A stretch of DNA of 41,532 bases from Wenzhouxiangellaceae bacterium (GCA_018334995.1 JAGXKW010000022.1:1-41532); one strand, 5' to 3'; shown: positions 1-7,836, numbered from the stretch's first letter. Made by a program: numbers and translations. The notes: generated by a model from the letters alone, not told the origin.

Positions 1-567
1 GGCATCGCGCGAGTAGCGCTGCGAGATCAACTGGGCGCCGACCATGCCGCCCATCAACGCCACCTGACTGAAACGCTCGTCGTCGGTCGCCGCGCCCGCG
101 GCGATGCCACCGGCCAGTACCGCGCCCTGCAGCAGCATACCGCGCGACTGGCTTTGTGCGCCATGGCTTGCCGCCGAGTGCACGATTTCGTGACTGAGCA
201 CCGCGGCCAGTTCGGCCTCGCTGTCCATCTCGACGAGGAGGCCCCGGTTGATCGAGATCTTGCCGCCGGGCAGCGCCCAGGCATTGGGGACGGATTCGTT
301 GATGACCGCGAATTCATAGGGCAGTTCGCGATCGGATACGGCGGCCAGGCGCTGACCCACCTGCTGAACGTAGTCGACCAGTTCCGGATCCATCGTGAAG
401 TCGCCGCCCTGGGACTGGCGCAGCGGCGCGTACTGTTGTTCGCCCACATCGAGTTCCCACTCCTCGCCGACCAGGCTGATGTCGCGTTCCCCGGTGACCG
501 GGTTGACGGCGCAGCCCCCGGCCAGCAAGGCGCAACCGAGGATCAGCGATAACAGAATCCGTTGCAT
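1..567 (-). CDS. M48 family zinc metalloprotease lipoprotein (partial, C-terminus off the left edge)
   Basis: The 189 visible residues begin with a hydrophobic signal sequence that ends in a probable lipobox (LAGG before Cys19), so the protein is likely a lipoprotein facing the periplasm. The zinc-binding HExxH motif is HEIVH at residues 126-130, preceded by the SEAELAAVL helix and WALPGGKI strand typical of peptidase family M48 (the BepA/LoiP group that handles outer-membrane proteins). The sequence stops at RYSRDA, just where the third zinc ligand (Glu of an E-A-D motif) is expected, so the catalytic site cannot be fully confirmed. The start at 567 is preferred over an in-frame ATG at 600 because a GGAG lies 9 nt upstream. 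The stop of the DUF3108 gene is 29 nt upstream, so it is probably the last gene of the purMN operon. Exact substrate is unknown. Confidence 0.9.
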   Translation of the reverse strand, partial: MQRILLSLILGCALLAGGCAVNPVTGERDISLVGEEWELDVGEQQYAPLRQSQGGDFTMDPELVDYVQQVGQRLAAVSDRELPYEFAVINESVPNAWALPGGKISINRGLLVEMDSEAELAAVLSHEIVHSAASHGAQSQSRGMLLQGAVLAGGIAAGAATDDERFSQVALMGGMVGAQLISQRYSRDA

Positions 568-596
568 GTCCGTTGGCTCCAGTTTGCGGAGAAAAA

Positions 597-1403
597 TCAT
601 TCTACTGCCTTGCCTGCCGCCTGATCACTTCCGCACCCGGTTCGCGCCGGCAGGTCCGTGGCCGGGGAATCCCAGGTGTCCAGCGTCAGGGTGATGGGTT
701 TGCCATCGTCTTCGTGGCGAATGCGCAGCGGCATCCAGCCCAGCGATTCCGCGTGCCAGGCCGTGTAGTTGCGGCTGGAACCTTCCTTGCGGAACCGCTT
801 GAAGACGACGGTTCGAAAACAGCGACCGTCGATCTCCAGCGTTTCGGTTCCAGTATGGCGATACCGCTGTTTCTCGATTTCGTCGCGTTCGAGTACCGAC
901 AGTTCGAAGCTTTCGAATTCCGGCGCCTGTTCGGCGAGGCGCGCGGCTGCTTCGAGGCGAAGGGTCAGGGGGTCGACCACCCCGTCTGCAAGTTCGATCT
1001 CGAACTCACCGTCGTGGGTGCGGGTTTCAGTGTGCATGTCGCGCCAGTCGTAGCGATGCTGCCAGAAGCGATCGCTGCCGGGTTCGCGCGAAACGTGGTG
1101 ATAGGTCAGCGGCAGCACGCCCTCGCCGGTCCACTGGAACCAGGCCGATTCGGTGGTCGAAATGCCCAGCAGGCGCACGTACCACGCGGTTGCTTCCGAT
1201 TCGATGCGGTAGTGCCACAGCCCGTCTTCGCGCTGCTCGAGTACGGCCTTCAGCCGACCGATTTCGGCATTGCCGCGCTGGACCGTATAGGTGGCGTCAA
1301 AGGGCTGGAACGGGGGCGATTCAGCTGCATGAAGGCAGCTGCCGGCCAGCAGCGTCGAAGTCGCGATCCAGAACAGGCGGCGTGCGGTTGGGCGATGATT
1401 CAT
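597..1403 (-). CDS. DUF3108 domain periplasmic protein
   Basis: 268 residues. A basic then hydrophobic N-terminus ending near SCLHA (about residue 26) is a plausible signal peptide. The body has the beta-rich pattern of DUF3108 proteins: FDATYTV near the start, a W-Y/R core (LWHYRIES, YVRLLGI), and an R-Y-TAWHAESLGWMPLRIRH segment near the C-terminus. DUF3108 proteins are commonly encoded next to purN in gammaproteobacteria, which supports the call; their function is unknown. The ATG at 1403 lies inside purN, giving an 83-nt overlap (1321-1403). I keep this start because it supplies the signal peptide; a later start would delete it. It is probably translated from the purMN transcript. Confidence 0.85.
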   Translation of the reverse strand: MNHRPTARRLFWIATSTLLAGSCLHAAESPPFQPFDATYTVQRGNAEIGRLKAVLEQREDGLWHYRIESEATAWYVRLLGISTTESAWFQWTGEGVLPLTYHHVSREPGSDRFWQHRYDWRDMHTETRTHDGEFEIELADGVVDPLTLRLEAAARLAEQAPEFESFELSVLERDEIEKQRYRHTGTETLEIDGRCFRTVVFKRFRKEGSSRNYTAWHAESLGWMPLRIRHEDDGKPITLTLDTWDSPATDLPARTGCGSDQAAGKAVE

Positions 1404-1986
1404 GTTTCGTTTCGACCGGATTGGCGAGCAATAGTGCCAGCGCAGCCGGATAAAGTCTGTGCTCCTGCTCCAGCACGCGCTCGGCAAGGATCTGCGCGTC
1501 GTCATCTTCCCGGACCGGTACGCGAGCCTGGGCGATGACCGGTCCGGCGTCGAGTTCCGGCGTGACCCAGTGTATGCTCGCGCCGTGCTCGGCGTCGCCG
1601 GCTTCCAGCGCCCGGGCATGCGTATCCAGGCCGCGGTACTTCGGAAGCAGCGACGGGTGAATGTTGACCATGCGCCCCGCGTGCCGCTCGACGAATTCGG
1701 CCGACAGCACGCGCATGAAACCGGCCAGGGCAATCAGTTTCGGCCGGTAGCCGGCGATGGCTTCGCTCAGCGCCGTTTCGAATTCGGATCGCCCGGGAAA
1801 CGCTCCGCGCGGCAGCATCGCGGTGTCGATGGATCTTTCTGCGGCGCGCTCGAGGCCGGCGGCCGGACGGTCGGCGATCACGGCGTGCACCGGGATCGGC
1901 AATGCCCCACACGCGGCGGCATCGATGATCGCCAGCGCGTTGCTGCCGCGCCCGGAGACCAGCACGACCAGCCCTTCGCCGCTCAT
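1321..1986 (-). CDS. purN: Phosphoribosylglycinamide formyltransferase (GART)
   Basis: 221 residues. Transfers a formyl group from 10-formyltetrahydrofolate to GAR in step 3 of cytosolic de novo purine synthesis. Visible signatures are the N-terminal VLVSGRGSN loop, the LAGFMRVL segment, the catalytic-site VNIHPSLLPKYRGLDTH stretch (Asn-His), and the HWVTPELDAGPVIAQ motif with the catalytic Asp. The ATG at 1986 overlaps the purM stop by 4 nt (ATGA), indicating translational coupling. The C-terminus runs on past the usual LYPAALALLL ending by about 35 residues, a stretch that lies in another frame over the start of the DUF3108 gene, so this tail may be a by-product of the overlap and not a functional domain. 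Confidence 0.95.
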   Translation of the reverse strand: MSGEGLVVLVSGRGSNALAIIDAAACGALPIPVHAVIADRPAAGLERAAERSIDTAMLPRGAFPGRSEFETALSEAIAGYRPKLIALAGFMRVLSAEFVERHAGRMVNIHPSLLPKYRGLDTHARALEAGDAEHGASIHWVTPELDAGPVIAQARVPVREDDDAQILAERVLEQEHRLYPAALALLLANPVETKHESSPNRTPPVLDRDFDAAGRQLPSCS

Positions 1987-3083
1987 TCGCCGGTGTACTT
2001 GACGCGTGCCTGGCCGGCTTCGAGTCGGTGAACATGGCCGATTACCGCCGGGGAGGTTCCGTTCCGGTCGGTCAGCGCGTTCGTGATGCTGTCGACCTGA
2101 TCGTCGGGCACGAACAGGACGAAGCCGATGCCGAGATTGAAGGTCCGACGCATTTCGGCCGGTTCGATCCCGCCGACCTCGGCCAGCCACGCAAAGACCT
2201 CGGGCGGCTGCCACGCGGTGGTATCGATTTCGACGCCGAACTCATCGGGCAGGACGCGGACGATGTTTTCGTCCAGGCCGCCGCCGGTGATATGGGCCAT
2301 GCCGCGGATATCGAAGTCGTCGAGCAGCGGCAGTACGTCGGCGACATAGATTCGGGTCGGCGCCATCAGCGCCCTGGCCCGGCCGGCGTTCCGTTCGCAG
2401 CCGCCGGCGCGTTCCAGCACCTTGCGGATCAGCGAATAGCCGTTGCTGTGCGGGCCCGACGAGTGCAGGCCGACCAGCGCGCAGCCGTCGTCGACGCGCG
2501 TGCCGTCGATGATCCGCTGGCGTTCGATGGCGCCGACGGCAAAGCCGGCCAGGTCGTAGTCGCCCGGGGGGTACATGCCAGGCATTTCGGCGGTTTCTCC
2601 CCCGATCAGGGCGCACCCGGCCTGTTCGCAGCCGGCGGCGATGCCTTCGATCACCTCGGCGGCGGCATCGACCTCCAGCTTGCCGCAGGCGTAATAGTCG
2701 AGGAAGAACAGCGGCTCGGCGCCGCAGACCAGAATGTCGTTGACGCACATGGCGACCAGGTCCACGCCGATGTCGCGGTGGTGGTCCAGTTCGCGCGCCA
2801 GCATCAGCTTGGTGCCCACGCCGTCGGTGCCCGAGACCAGTACCGGATCCTCGAAGCGACTGCCGAGATGATACAGGCCGCCGAAACCGCCCAGTCCGCC
2901 AAGTACCTCGGGCCGCCCGGTGCGGCGCACTGCCGGCTTGATCCGTTCGACCAGCCGGTTGCCGGCGTCGATGTCGACGCCGGCGCGCTTGTAGCTCAGA
3001 CCGTTGTCGCGGTTACCGTCGCGCTGGTCATCACGCTTGTCATGACGCTCGTCGTGAAAATCGTCGTCGGTTTGGTGGGTCAT
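1983..3083 (-). CDS. purM: Phosphoribosylformylglycinamidine cyclo-ligase (AIR synthase)
   Basis: 366 residues. ATP-dependent ring closure of FGAM to AIR, step 5 of purine synthesis. Conserved blocks are clear: LSYKRAGVDIDAGN, RPEVLGGLGGFGGL, PVLVSGTDGVGTKL, DLVAMCVNDILVCGAEPLFFLDYYA, GGETAEMPGMY, SSGPHSNGYSL and HITGGGLDENI. The family usually begins about 5-8 residues before SYK; here there are 28 residues, highly charged and built from D-x-R-D/H tetrapeptide repeats (residues 11-26). No ATG, GTG or TTG lies in frame between the chosen ATG and the conserved domain, so the extension is probably translated. First gene of the purM-purN-DUF3108-M48 unit, divergent from the DUF2066 gene. Confidence 0.95.
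   Translation of the reverse strand: MTHQTDDDFHDERHDKRDDQRDGNRDNGLSYKRAGVDIDAGNRLVERIKPAVRRTGRPEVLGGLGGFGGLYHLGSRFEDPVLVSGTDGVGTKLMLARELDHHRDIGVDLVAMCVNDILVCGAEPLFFLDYYACGKLEVDAAAEVIEGIAAGCEQAGCALIGGETAEMPGMYPPGDYDLAGFAVGAIERQRIIDGTRVDDGCALVGLHSSGPHSNGYSLIRKVLERAGGCERNAGRARALMAPTRIYVADVLPLLDDFDIRGMAHITGGGLDENIVRVLPDEFGVEIDTTAWQPPEVFAWLAEVGGIEPAEMRRTFNLGIGFVLFVPDDQVDSITNALTDRNGTSPAVIGHVHRLEAGQARVKYTGE
3006..3053 (-). repeat. Four imperfect 12-nt tandem repeats in the purM 5' end
   Basis: Codons 11-26 of purM read DERH, DKRD, DQRD, GNRD, i.e. four 12-nt units of the form GAC-xAG/AAC-CGT/CGC-CAT/GAT/GAC. They lengthen the N-terminus of PurM with a low-complexity charged tail ahead of the conserved domain. 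Confidence 0.8.
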
Positions 3084-3243
3084 CTCGAGTACTCGCGGTC
3101 AACGGTTGCATTGTGCCCCAAGCCGTCGCGGGCAAGGGATCGGCGTCCGTGCAGGGTCGGCGCATGACGGCTTGCGGTGCCGTCGGGGGCTTGTCGGCGG
3201 GGCGCAAACGGCCGCCCGAAGCTGTTCGGCCGATGGTCTGCTG

Positions 3244-3252
3244 TGCTATCTT
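3244..3252 (+). promoter_or_regulatory. Candidate extended -10 element of the DUF2066-pgsA-like-hda unit
   Basis: TG at 3244-3245 followed one base later by TATCTT (3247-3252) matches an extended -10 hexamer. No good -35 is visible. A start point about 7 nt downstream would coincide with the GTG at 3260, which would make the message nearly leaderless or favour the ATG at 3281. Weak evidence. Confidence 0.3.
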
Positions 3253-3259
3253 TTCCGGC

Positions 3260-4297
3260 GTGAATATCCCCCGTATCATCATGCTCGTGCTGGCCCTGGC
3301 TGGCGGGTCCGGATGGGCCGCAGCCCAGGACCGTCTGTACGTTGGCGAAGCGGTGATCGAAGAGGCGTCGGCAATGCGAGATCGCCCGCCGCTGCTGGAC
3401 GCATTGAACCAGGTCCTGGTGCGTCTGACCGGGCAGGTCGGCGCGGATCTCGTCGCCACGCTTGAAATCGATGCCGAGCGGGCCGGAGATCTGGCGCTGG
3501 GCAGGCAGTTCCGGCGCGTCGAGGTGCCGGGCGATGACCGCGGTGATCGTGAACAGCGGCGTTTGCGGGTCGATTTCGATCCGGCCGCCGTCAACCGCCT
3601 GATCGAGGAAGCGGGGCTGCAGCGCTGGGGTTCGGAGCGGCCGGAAATGCTTCTCTGGATCGTGACCGAAGGTCGGCGCGGTGCGGAGTTCCTCGAACAG
3701 GACCGGCGCCTGCAGCACACCATCGATGAACTGGCGTTTCGCTACGGCATCGAATTGACGCGTCCCATTCTCGACGCCAGCGATCGGGTCGACGTTACGC
3801 CGGCCGACGTGCGCGGCGGCTTTACCGGCGTGGCGGTCGACGCCATGCGGCGCTATGGTGCCGACGGGGTGATCATGCTGGACCTGCGGCCCAACCGCGA
3901 TTTCTGGACCGGTCGCTGGGCCTGGCGCATCGCGGACAGCGAAAGCACATTCCAGCGCTCCGGCGCAGCGCGGGGCGAGGTCCTGGAGCTCGGACTGGGC
4001 CGGATTGCCGAGTCGCTGGCCGCGCGGTTTTCGGTGCGGCCGACGGCGAACACGGCGCAGCGCGTGGTCGTTTCCGGCATCGAGACGCCGGCGCACTACA
4101 ACGAGGTCCAGCGATTTCTGGAAAACCTCACCGGTGTGGAGTCCGTGCGCGTGCTTGGTGCGGTCGGATCGGCCATGACGTTTTCGGTTCGGTCGAGCAC
4201 CGACGGGCTGCGCCAGCGCATCGAGCTCACCGGTCCACTGGAGTTCCAGCACCACGACCTGGCGGCCGGCGCCCTGCATTACCGGTTCGCCCTTTAG
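3260..4297 (+). CDS. DUF2066 domain-containing exported protein
   Basis: 345 residues from a GTG at 3260, chosen because it begins a compact signal peptide (NIPRIIMLVLALAGGSGWAAAQ). An ATG at 3281 would give a shorter signal, and in-frame ATGs further upstream (3113, 3233) precede it with sequence that does not look conserved. After the signal come LYVGEAVIEEAS, ALNQVLVRLTGQ and later ADGVIMLDLRPN, the pattern of the DUF2066 family, whose function is unknown. The same family sits between purM and hda in Pseudomonas, in keeping with this location. Twelve nt separate it from the phosphatidyltransferase gene. No ribosome-binding site is obvious at any of the starts. Confidence 0.8.
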   Translation: MNIPRIIMLVLALAGGSGWAAAQDRLYVGEAVIEEASAMRDRPPLLDALNQVLVRLTGQVGADLVATLEIDAERAGDLALGRQFRRVEVPGDDRGDREQRRLRVDFDPAAVNRLIEEAGLQRWGSERPEMLLWIVTEGRRGAEFLEQDRRLQHTIDELAFRYGIELTRPILDASDRVDVTPADVRGGFTGVAVDAMRRYGADGVIMLDLRPNRDFWTGRWAWRIADSESTFQRSGAARGEVLELGLGRIAESLAARFSVRPTANTAQRVVVSGIETPAHYNEVQRFLENLTGVESVRVLGAVGSAMTFSVRSSTDGLRQRIELTGPLEFQHHDLAAGALHYRFAL

Positions 4298-4309
4298 CGG
4301 CGCTCCGGC

Positions 4310-4879
4310 ATGCTATCGATTCGAGATCTTCCCAATATCCTGACCGTCGCGCGCATGCTGCTGGTCGCGCCGCTGGTGTACCTGCTGCTGTCGGAGCACT
4401 ACGTCGCCGCGCTGGCTCTGGCCGTGATCTCGGGCATCAGCGACTGGCTGGACGGCGCGCTCGCGCGGCGTTTCGACTGGCAAAGCAGTTTCGGCGGCGT
4501 CCTGGATCCGGTGGCCGACAAGATGCTGATGATCGCCGTGTATGCCGCCCTGGCCTGGATGGGCGAGTTGCCGGCGTGGCTGTTCGGACTGGTGGTGCTG
4601 CGCGACCTGGTGATCGTGGCCGGCGGCCTCGTCTATCATTACTGGTTCGAGCCGTTCCGGGCCGAGCCGACGCGCTTTTCGAAATTCAACACCTTGTGCC
4701 AGGTCCTGCTGATGTGGGCGGTGCTGTTGGCGCTGGCCGGCGTGGCGCTGCCCCGACTGATCGTGGACGGCCTGGTCTGGCTGGTCGCTTTTACCGTGCT
4801 GGCGACCATGCTGCAGTACGTGTATCTCTGGGGCAGGCGTGCCGGCAGGATTGTCGCATCGCGCAGGCTCGGGCATTGA
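4310..4879 (+). CDS. CDP-alcohol phosphatidyltransferase family membrane protein (PgsA-like)
   Basis: 189 residues with about five or six hydrophobic segments. The complete family motif D(x2)DG(x2)AR(x8)G(x3)D(x3)D is present starting at SDWLDG and ending at DPVADK, so the metal- and CDP-binding site is intact. The N-terminal SIRDLPNILTVARMLL is like PgsA (phosphatidylglycerophosphate synthase) and cardiolipin synthase CrdS/Cls-C types. Which headgroup it uses cannot be told from sequence alone; CDP-diacylglycerol plus glycerol-3-phosphate or phosphatidylglycerol are the likely options. Only two bases separate its stop from the hda start, so the two are probably coupled. In Pseudomonas the corresponding gap between DUF2066 and hda has no such gene. 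Confidence 0.88.
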   Translation: MLSIRDLPNILTVARMLLVAPLVYLLLSEHYVAALALAVISGISDWLDGALARRFDWQSSFGGVLDPVADKMLMIAVYAALAWMGELPAWLFGLVVLRDLVIVAGGLVYHYWFEPFRAEPTRFSKFNTLCQVLLMWAVLLALAGVALPRLIVDGLVWLVAFTVLATMLQYVYLWGRRAGRIVASRRLGH

Positions 4880-4881
4880 GC

Positions 4882-5565
4882 ATGCCGCAACTTCCGCTGT
4901 CGTTGAACCCGCCTCGGCCCAGGTCCTTCGAAAATTTCGTCACCGAGGCCGGTGCACCGTTGATCAGCTCGTTGCGCCACGGGCTGGACGAACGCGCCTG
5001 CATTCACCTGTGCGGCGCCGAAGGCAGCGGCAAGTCGCATCTGGCGCTCGCGATCCTGGCCGAATGGTCGGGCCGGCAGCGGCGCACCTGTTACGTCCCC
5101 GCGCGGGAGCACGGCGCAGCCTCATTGCTGGACGGCGGCGATGTCGAGCTCGCCGTGATCGAGGATGTCGAGGCACTGGCCGGATGCGCCCGGGCCGAAT
5201 TGGCGTTGTTCAATGCCTTGAATCGATGGCGAGCCGCGCACGTCGCTGTCTTGCTGACCGGTTCGGGCGCGACGCCGTTCGAATTGCCGGACCTGGTTTC
5301 GCGCGTCAGCCAGGCCGCGCGCCTGACCCTGCAGCCGCTGGGCGAAGAGGCGCTGGCGCGCCTGATCGAACAGCTGGTTGCCGATTTCCGGGTCGTGCCC
5401 GGGCGCGGTCTGAACGAGTACCTGCTGCGGCACGGACCTCGGGCGCCGGGGCGTCTGGTCGGCCTGTTCGAGCGGATCAGCCGTCGGGCCCAGGCCGAGC
5501 GGCGCGTGGTTTCCGTGCCGCTGGCACGCGAGGCGCTCAGGGATTTCCGCGACGGCGAAGCGTGA
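4882..5565 (+). CDS. hda: DnaA regulatory inactivator Hda
   Basis: 227 residues, the usual length. Hda binds the DNA-loaded sliding clamp and promotes ATP hydrolysis by DnaA, preventing re-initiation (RIDA). The N-terminal QLPLSL (residues 3-8) resembles the QL(S/T)LPL clamp-binding hexapeptide, followed by the family's SFENFV segment. The AAA+ Walker A is GAEGSGKS at 45-52, the Walker B region is AVIEDVEAL, and a sensor-like VLLTGSG follows. The C-terminal lid region (ARLTLQPLGEEALARLI...) matches DnaA-like proteins, but there is no DnaA domain IV for DNA binding, which separates Hda from DnaA. Position after a DUF2066 gene also supports the call. Confidence 0.9.
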   Translation: MPQLPLSLNPPRPRSFENFVTEAGAPLISSLRHGLDERACIHLCGAEGSGKSHLALAILAEWSGRQRRTCYVPAREHGAASLLDGGDVELAVIEDVEALAGCARAELALFNALNRWRAAHVAVLLTGSGATPFELPDLVSRVSQAARLTLQPLGEEALARLIEQLVADFRVVPGRGLNEYLLRHGPRAPGRLVGLFERISRRAQAERRVVSVPLAREALRDFRDGEA

Positions 5566-5592
5566 ACCGCCCGGCGCGGACGCCGGACGGTT
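5565..5592. terminator. Stem-loop between convergent hda and the lipoprotein gene
   Basis: Arms 5565-5576 and 5581-5592 pair at 11 of 12 positions around the tetraloop CGGA. It fills most of the 54-nt convergent gap, so it can serve both genes, although neither strand shows a strong T-tract. Confidence 0.55.
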
Positions 5593-5619
5593 CGAAATGC
5601 TTCCGGATTTTCGAGCGAT

Positions 5620-7323
5620 CTACTTCAGCGTCGTCTCTGCAATCAGGTCGATGCCTTGATCGCCCAGGCGCAGCCTGAGCGAGGCCTGGTCGTAGATTTC
5701 CGCAAACGCCTCGTACTGCGCGCGCTGCGCCTCCAGGCCCAGCGCGGCATTTTCGTCTTCCAGGTCGTCCAGCGCGGATTCGGCCATGTCGATCAGCTCG
5801 GAGAGCATTTCGAAATCGAAGCGACCGGCCAGCAGCAGGTCGTCGGGATCGGTTTGTTCGATGGCCGCGGTCAGCGCGTCGATGTTGTCTTCGCCGATCG
5901 CCATGCCGATCGCGTTTTCGCCCATCGCCATCCACGCGTCCAGGTTCGCCTGATCGAGTTGGGGAATCGCGCCGTCCGGCAACGGTTGTGGTTCGCCGCC
6001 GGGTTCGAGGTCGATTTCGGCAACCGCCGGCGAGAACATCTGGGCCATGCCGACGAGAAGCTGGGGATTGCGCATGAAGAAGCTCAGCGTGCCGCCGCCG
6101 GTGGGCATGCCATTGTCGGCCAGCGTCAGGCTCTGGGCTTGGAGATACACGCCCTGCAGATTGGTGATCACCGGCGGAATGGGTCGGTTGAGATTCTCCT
6201 GCATGCGCGGGGCCTGTTCGGCAACCGACGCGAAGCTCGGGCACTGCGGCGGACTGGCGACCCAGCCGTCGACCAGCGAGCGTGCGAATTCGCGCCCGGC
6301 GACCAGATCGAATGCCAGGCCGAAGTTGAACAGTCCTGACAGCTCGCGGTCGATGCTCACCGGTGCCTGCGCGATCGGCATGAGTCCTTCGGCCAGCGCC
6401 GCCGAGGTTTCCTGGCGCACCAGGAAATCGGCGTTGTTCTCGCTGAGCCGGGTGTAGCCGAACAGCAGCCGCGGAAGGGCCCGGGTCACCGCCTGGTATT
6501 CGGCGACACAGGCCGGATTTTCGATCACCGCAGTCACCGCAGCGTCCTGGTGCAAGAGGCCTCCGATCTGCGACTCGTCGGTCAGCGCCGTGTTGACGAA
6601 GCGCTGCCAGTCGACGAAACCGCTGCCGAATGCCGAAAGACCGCTTTCACGGTTGAACGATTCGAGCGATTCGGCGCGCATCGGGTCGGCCGGCTGGAAC
6701 TGCCCGGCCACGCGTGCCAGCAGCGCGGCGTCGTCCGGAATCATGGCGATCGTGACCGAGTCCTGGTCATGTCGCAGGGCAACGCCGAAGCCCTCGACCA
6801 GGTCGAACCAGGTGATCTCGACGCCCTCGACCTCGCGCCGTTCCAGCGACGTTTCGAGATTGGCCTCGACTCGATCCAGCAACTCGGCGAAAGCGGCGCC
6901 GTCGGACAGCTCGAGCTGCGCGAACGGCAACAGGTCGACACTATGGAAGGCATAGAAAGGATTGGTGTGCAGGCCGGCAGCTTCCCAGCCGGCGCGGGTG
7001 GACAGCGTCTGGATTTCCTCGAGCAGCGCGCGGGCGGCCGGGGAGATGTCATCGTCCTCGGCCAGCGCCTCGAAAACCGCTTCGTTGCTCTCGGCGCTGG
7101 CATCGTTCATGGCCCAGACCTTGTCCACGAGCGACTCGGGCAGGCGCTGGAGGTTGGCATATACATATTCGGTATCGGCGTCGGCGCTGGCGAGGAACGG
7201 ATTGACGGCCCCGTCGCCGGGCGGGCCGACCGCATCGCGACTGTCCGGAGCCGGAGTTTCGGAATCGCCGCAACCGGCAGTGATGAGCGCCGCCGAAATT
7301 GCTGCAATGCAAAGGCGTTTCAT
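5620..7323 (-). CDS. Large acidic lipoprotein of unknown function
   Basis: 567 residues. The start at 7323 is preferred over an in-frame upstream ATG because GGGAG lies a proper distance upstream and it gives a signal peptide (KRLCIAAISAALITAGC) with Cys17 as a probable lipidation site. The mature protein is very acidic, begins with a low-complexity DSETPAPDSRD linker, and alternates helical and amphipathic stretches with no catalytic motif I can name. Four cysteines or fewer are seen outside the signal. I do not recognise the family. It is probably anchored in the outer or inner membrane facing the periplasm. It stands alone, converges with hda, and has its own promoter next to rnpB. Confidence 0.85.
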   Translation of the reverse strand: MKRLCIAAISAALITAGCGDSETPAPDSRDAVGPPGDGAVNPFLASADADTEYVYANLQRLPESLVDKVWAMNDASAESNEAVFEALAEDDDISPAARALLEEIQTLSTRAGWEAAGLHTNPFYAFHSVDLLPFAQLELSDGAAFAELLDRVEANLETSLERREVEGVEITWFDLVEGFGVALRHDQDSVTIAMIPDDAALLARVAGQFQPADPMRAESLESFNRESGLSAFGSGFVDWQRFVNTALTDESQIGGLLHQDAAVTAVIENPACVAEYQAVTRALPRLLFGYTRLSENNADFLVRQETSAALAEGLMPIAQAPVSIDRELSGLFNFGLAFDLVAGREFARSLVDGWVASPPQCPSFASVAEQAPRMQENLNRPIPPVITNLQGVYLQAQSLTLADNGMPTGGGTLSFFMRNPQLLVGMAQMFSPAVAEIDLEPGGEPQPLPDGAIPQLDQANLDAWMAMGENAIGMAIGEDNIDALTAAIEQTDPDDLLLAGRFDFEMLSELIDMAESALDDLEDENAALGLEAQRAQYEAFAEIYDQASLRLRLGDQGIDLIAETTLK

Positions 7324-7356
7324 TGGATTTTCTCCCAGGGAGGATACAAACATAGT

Positions 7357-7383
7357 GTTATACAACACCAATACACTTGTCAA
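7357..7383 (-). promoter_or_regulatory. Sigma-70 type promoter for the lipoprotein gene
   Basis: Reading the minus strand, a perfect TTGACA (7383-7378) is followed after 15 bp by TATAAC (7362-7357), about 34 nt before the ATG at 7323. The spacer is short but within the functional range. Confidence 0.6.
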
Positions 7384-7444
7384 GCCGGGTTACGGCCCGT
7401 GCGCATGAAATTGTTGGTCGATCAACGTTTTCTTCGGTATGCGG

Positions 7445-7450
7445 TCATAA
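7445..7450 (+). promoter_or_regulatory. -10 element of rnpB
   Basis: CATAAT ends 7 nt before the inferred 5' end of the RNase P RNA at 7458, the right distance for a -10 hexamer. No convincing -35 is visible 16-18 bp upstream. Confidence 0.45.
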
Positions 7451-7457
7451 TACCCAA

Positions 7458-7807
7458 GGAGTCGGCCGTACAGTCGCTGCCGTGCTGCAAGCGCGGCGGA
7501 GGAAAGTCCGGGCTTCGCAGGGCAGGGTGCCAGGTAACGCCTGGGAGGCGCGAGTCTACGGAAAGTGCCACAGAAAACAGACCGCCGCCGGCTTTCTGGT
7601 CGGCGGTAAGGGTGAAAAGGTGCGGTAAGAGCGCACCGCGTCGCGGGTAACCGCTGGCGGCATGGTAAACCCCACCCGAAGCAAGGCCAAATAGGGATGC
7701 GACGGCGCGGCCCGCGCTGCATCCGGGTAGGCCGCTCGAGGCGGCTGGCGACAGCCGTCCCAGATGAATGACTGTTCTTGACAGAACCCGGCTTACAGGC
7801 CGACTCC
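7458..7807 (+). ncRNA. rnpB: RNase P RNA (catalytic M1 RNA, bacterial type A)
   Basis: About 350 nt. The P4-proximal core GAGGAAAGTCCGGGC begins at 7499, followed by CAGGGTGCCAGGTAACGCC, GGTAAGGGTGAAA-like and GGTAAGAGCGCACCGCG segments, CAAGGCCAAATAGGG, and the 3' core GATGAATGACTG with ACAGAACCCGGCTTA. All match the order in E. coli M1 RNA. Ends were set by pairing of the P1 arms: GGAGTCGGCC at 7458-7467 with GGCCGACTCC at 7798-7807. The RNA processes tRNA 5' ends together with protein RnpA, which is not in this window. Exact termini may differ by a few bases. Confidence 0.97.
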
Positions 7808-7814
7808 TTCTTTC

Positions 7815-7836
7815 CGCCTTTGCCGCGGCAAAGGCG
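7815..7836. repeat. Perfect 22-bp palindrome just after rnpB
   Basis: Two 11-nt arms (CGCCTTTGCCG and its exact complement) abut with no spacer, 8 nt past the mature rnpB 3' end. No T-tract follows directly. It may aid 3' processing or termination, or be a protein-binding site. Confidence 0.6.

Noticed and set aside
2028..3167. 379-codon plus-strand frame opposite purM
   Set aside because: Shadow of purM. Composition (rich in A, V, D, G, H and Q) reflects antisense of GC-rich coding DNA, and no motif is seen.
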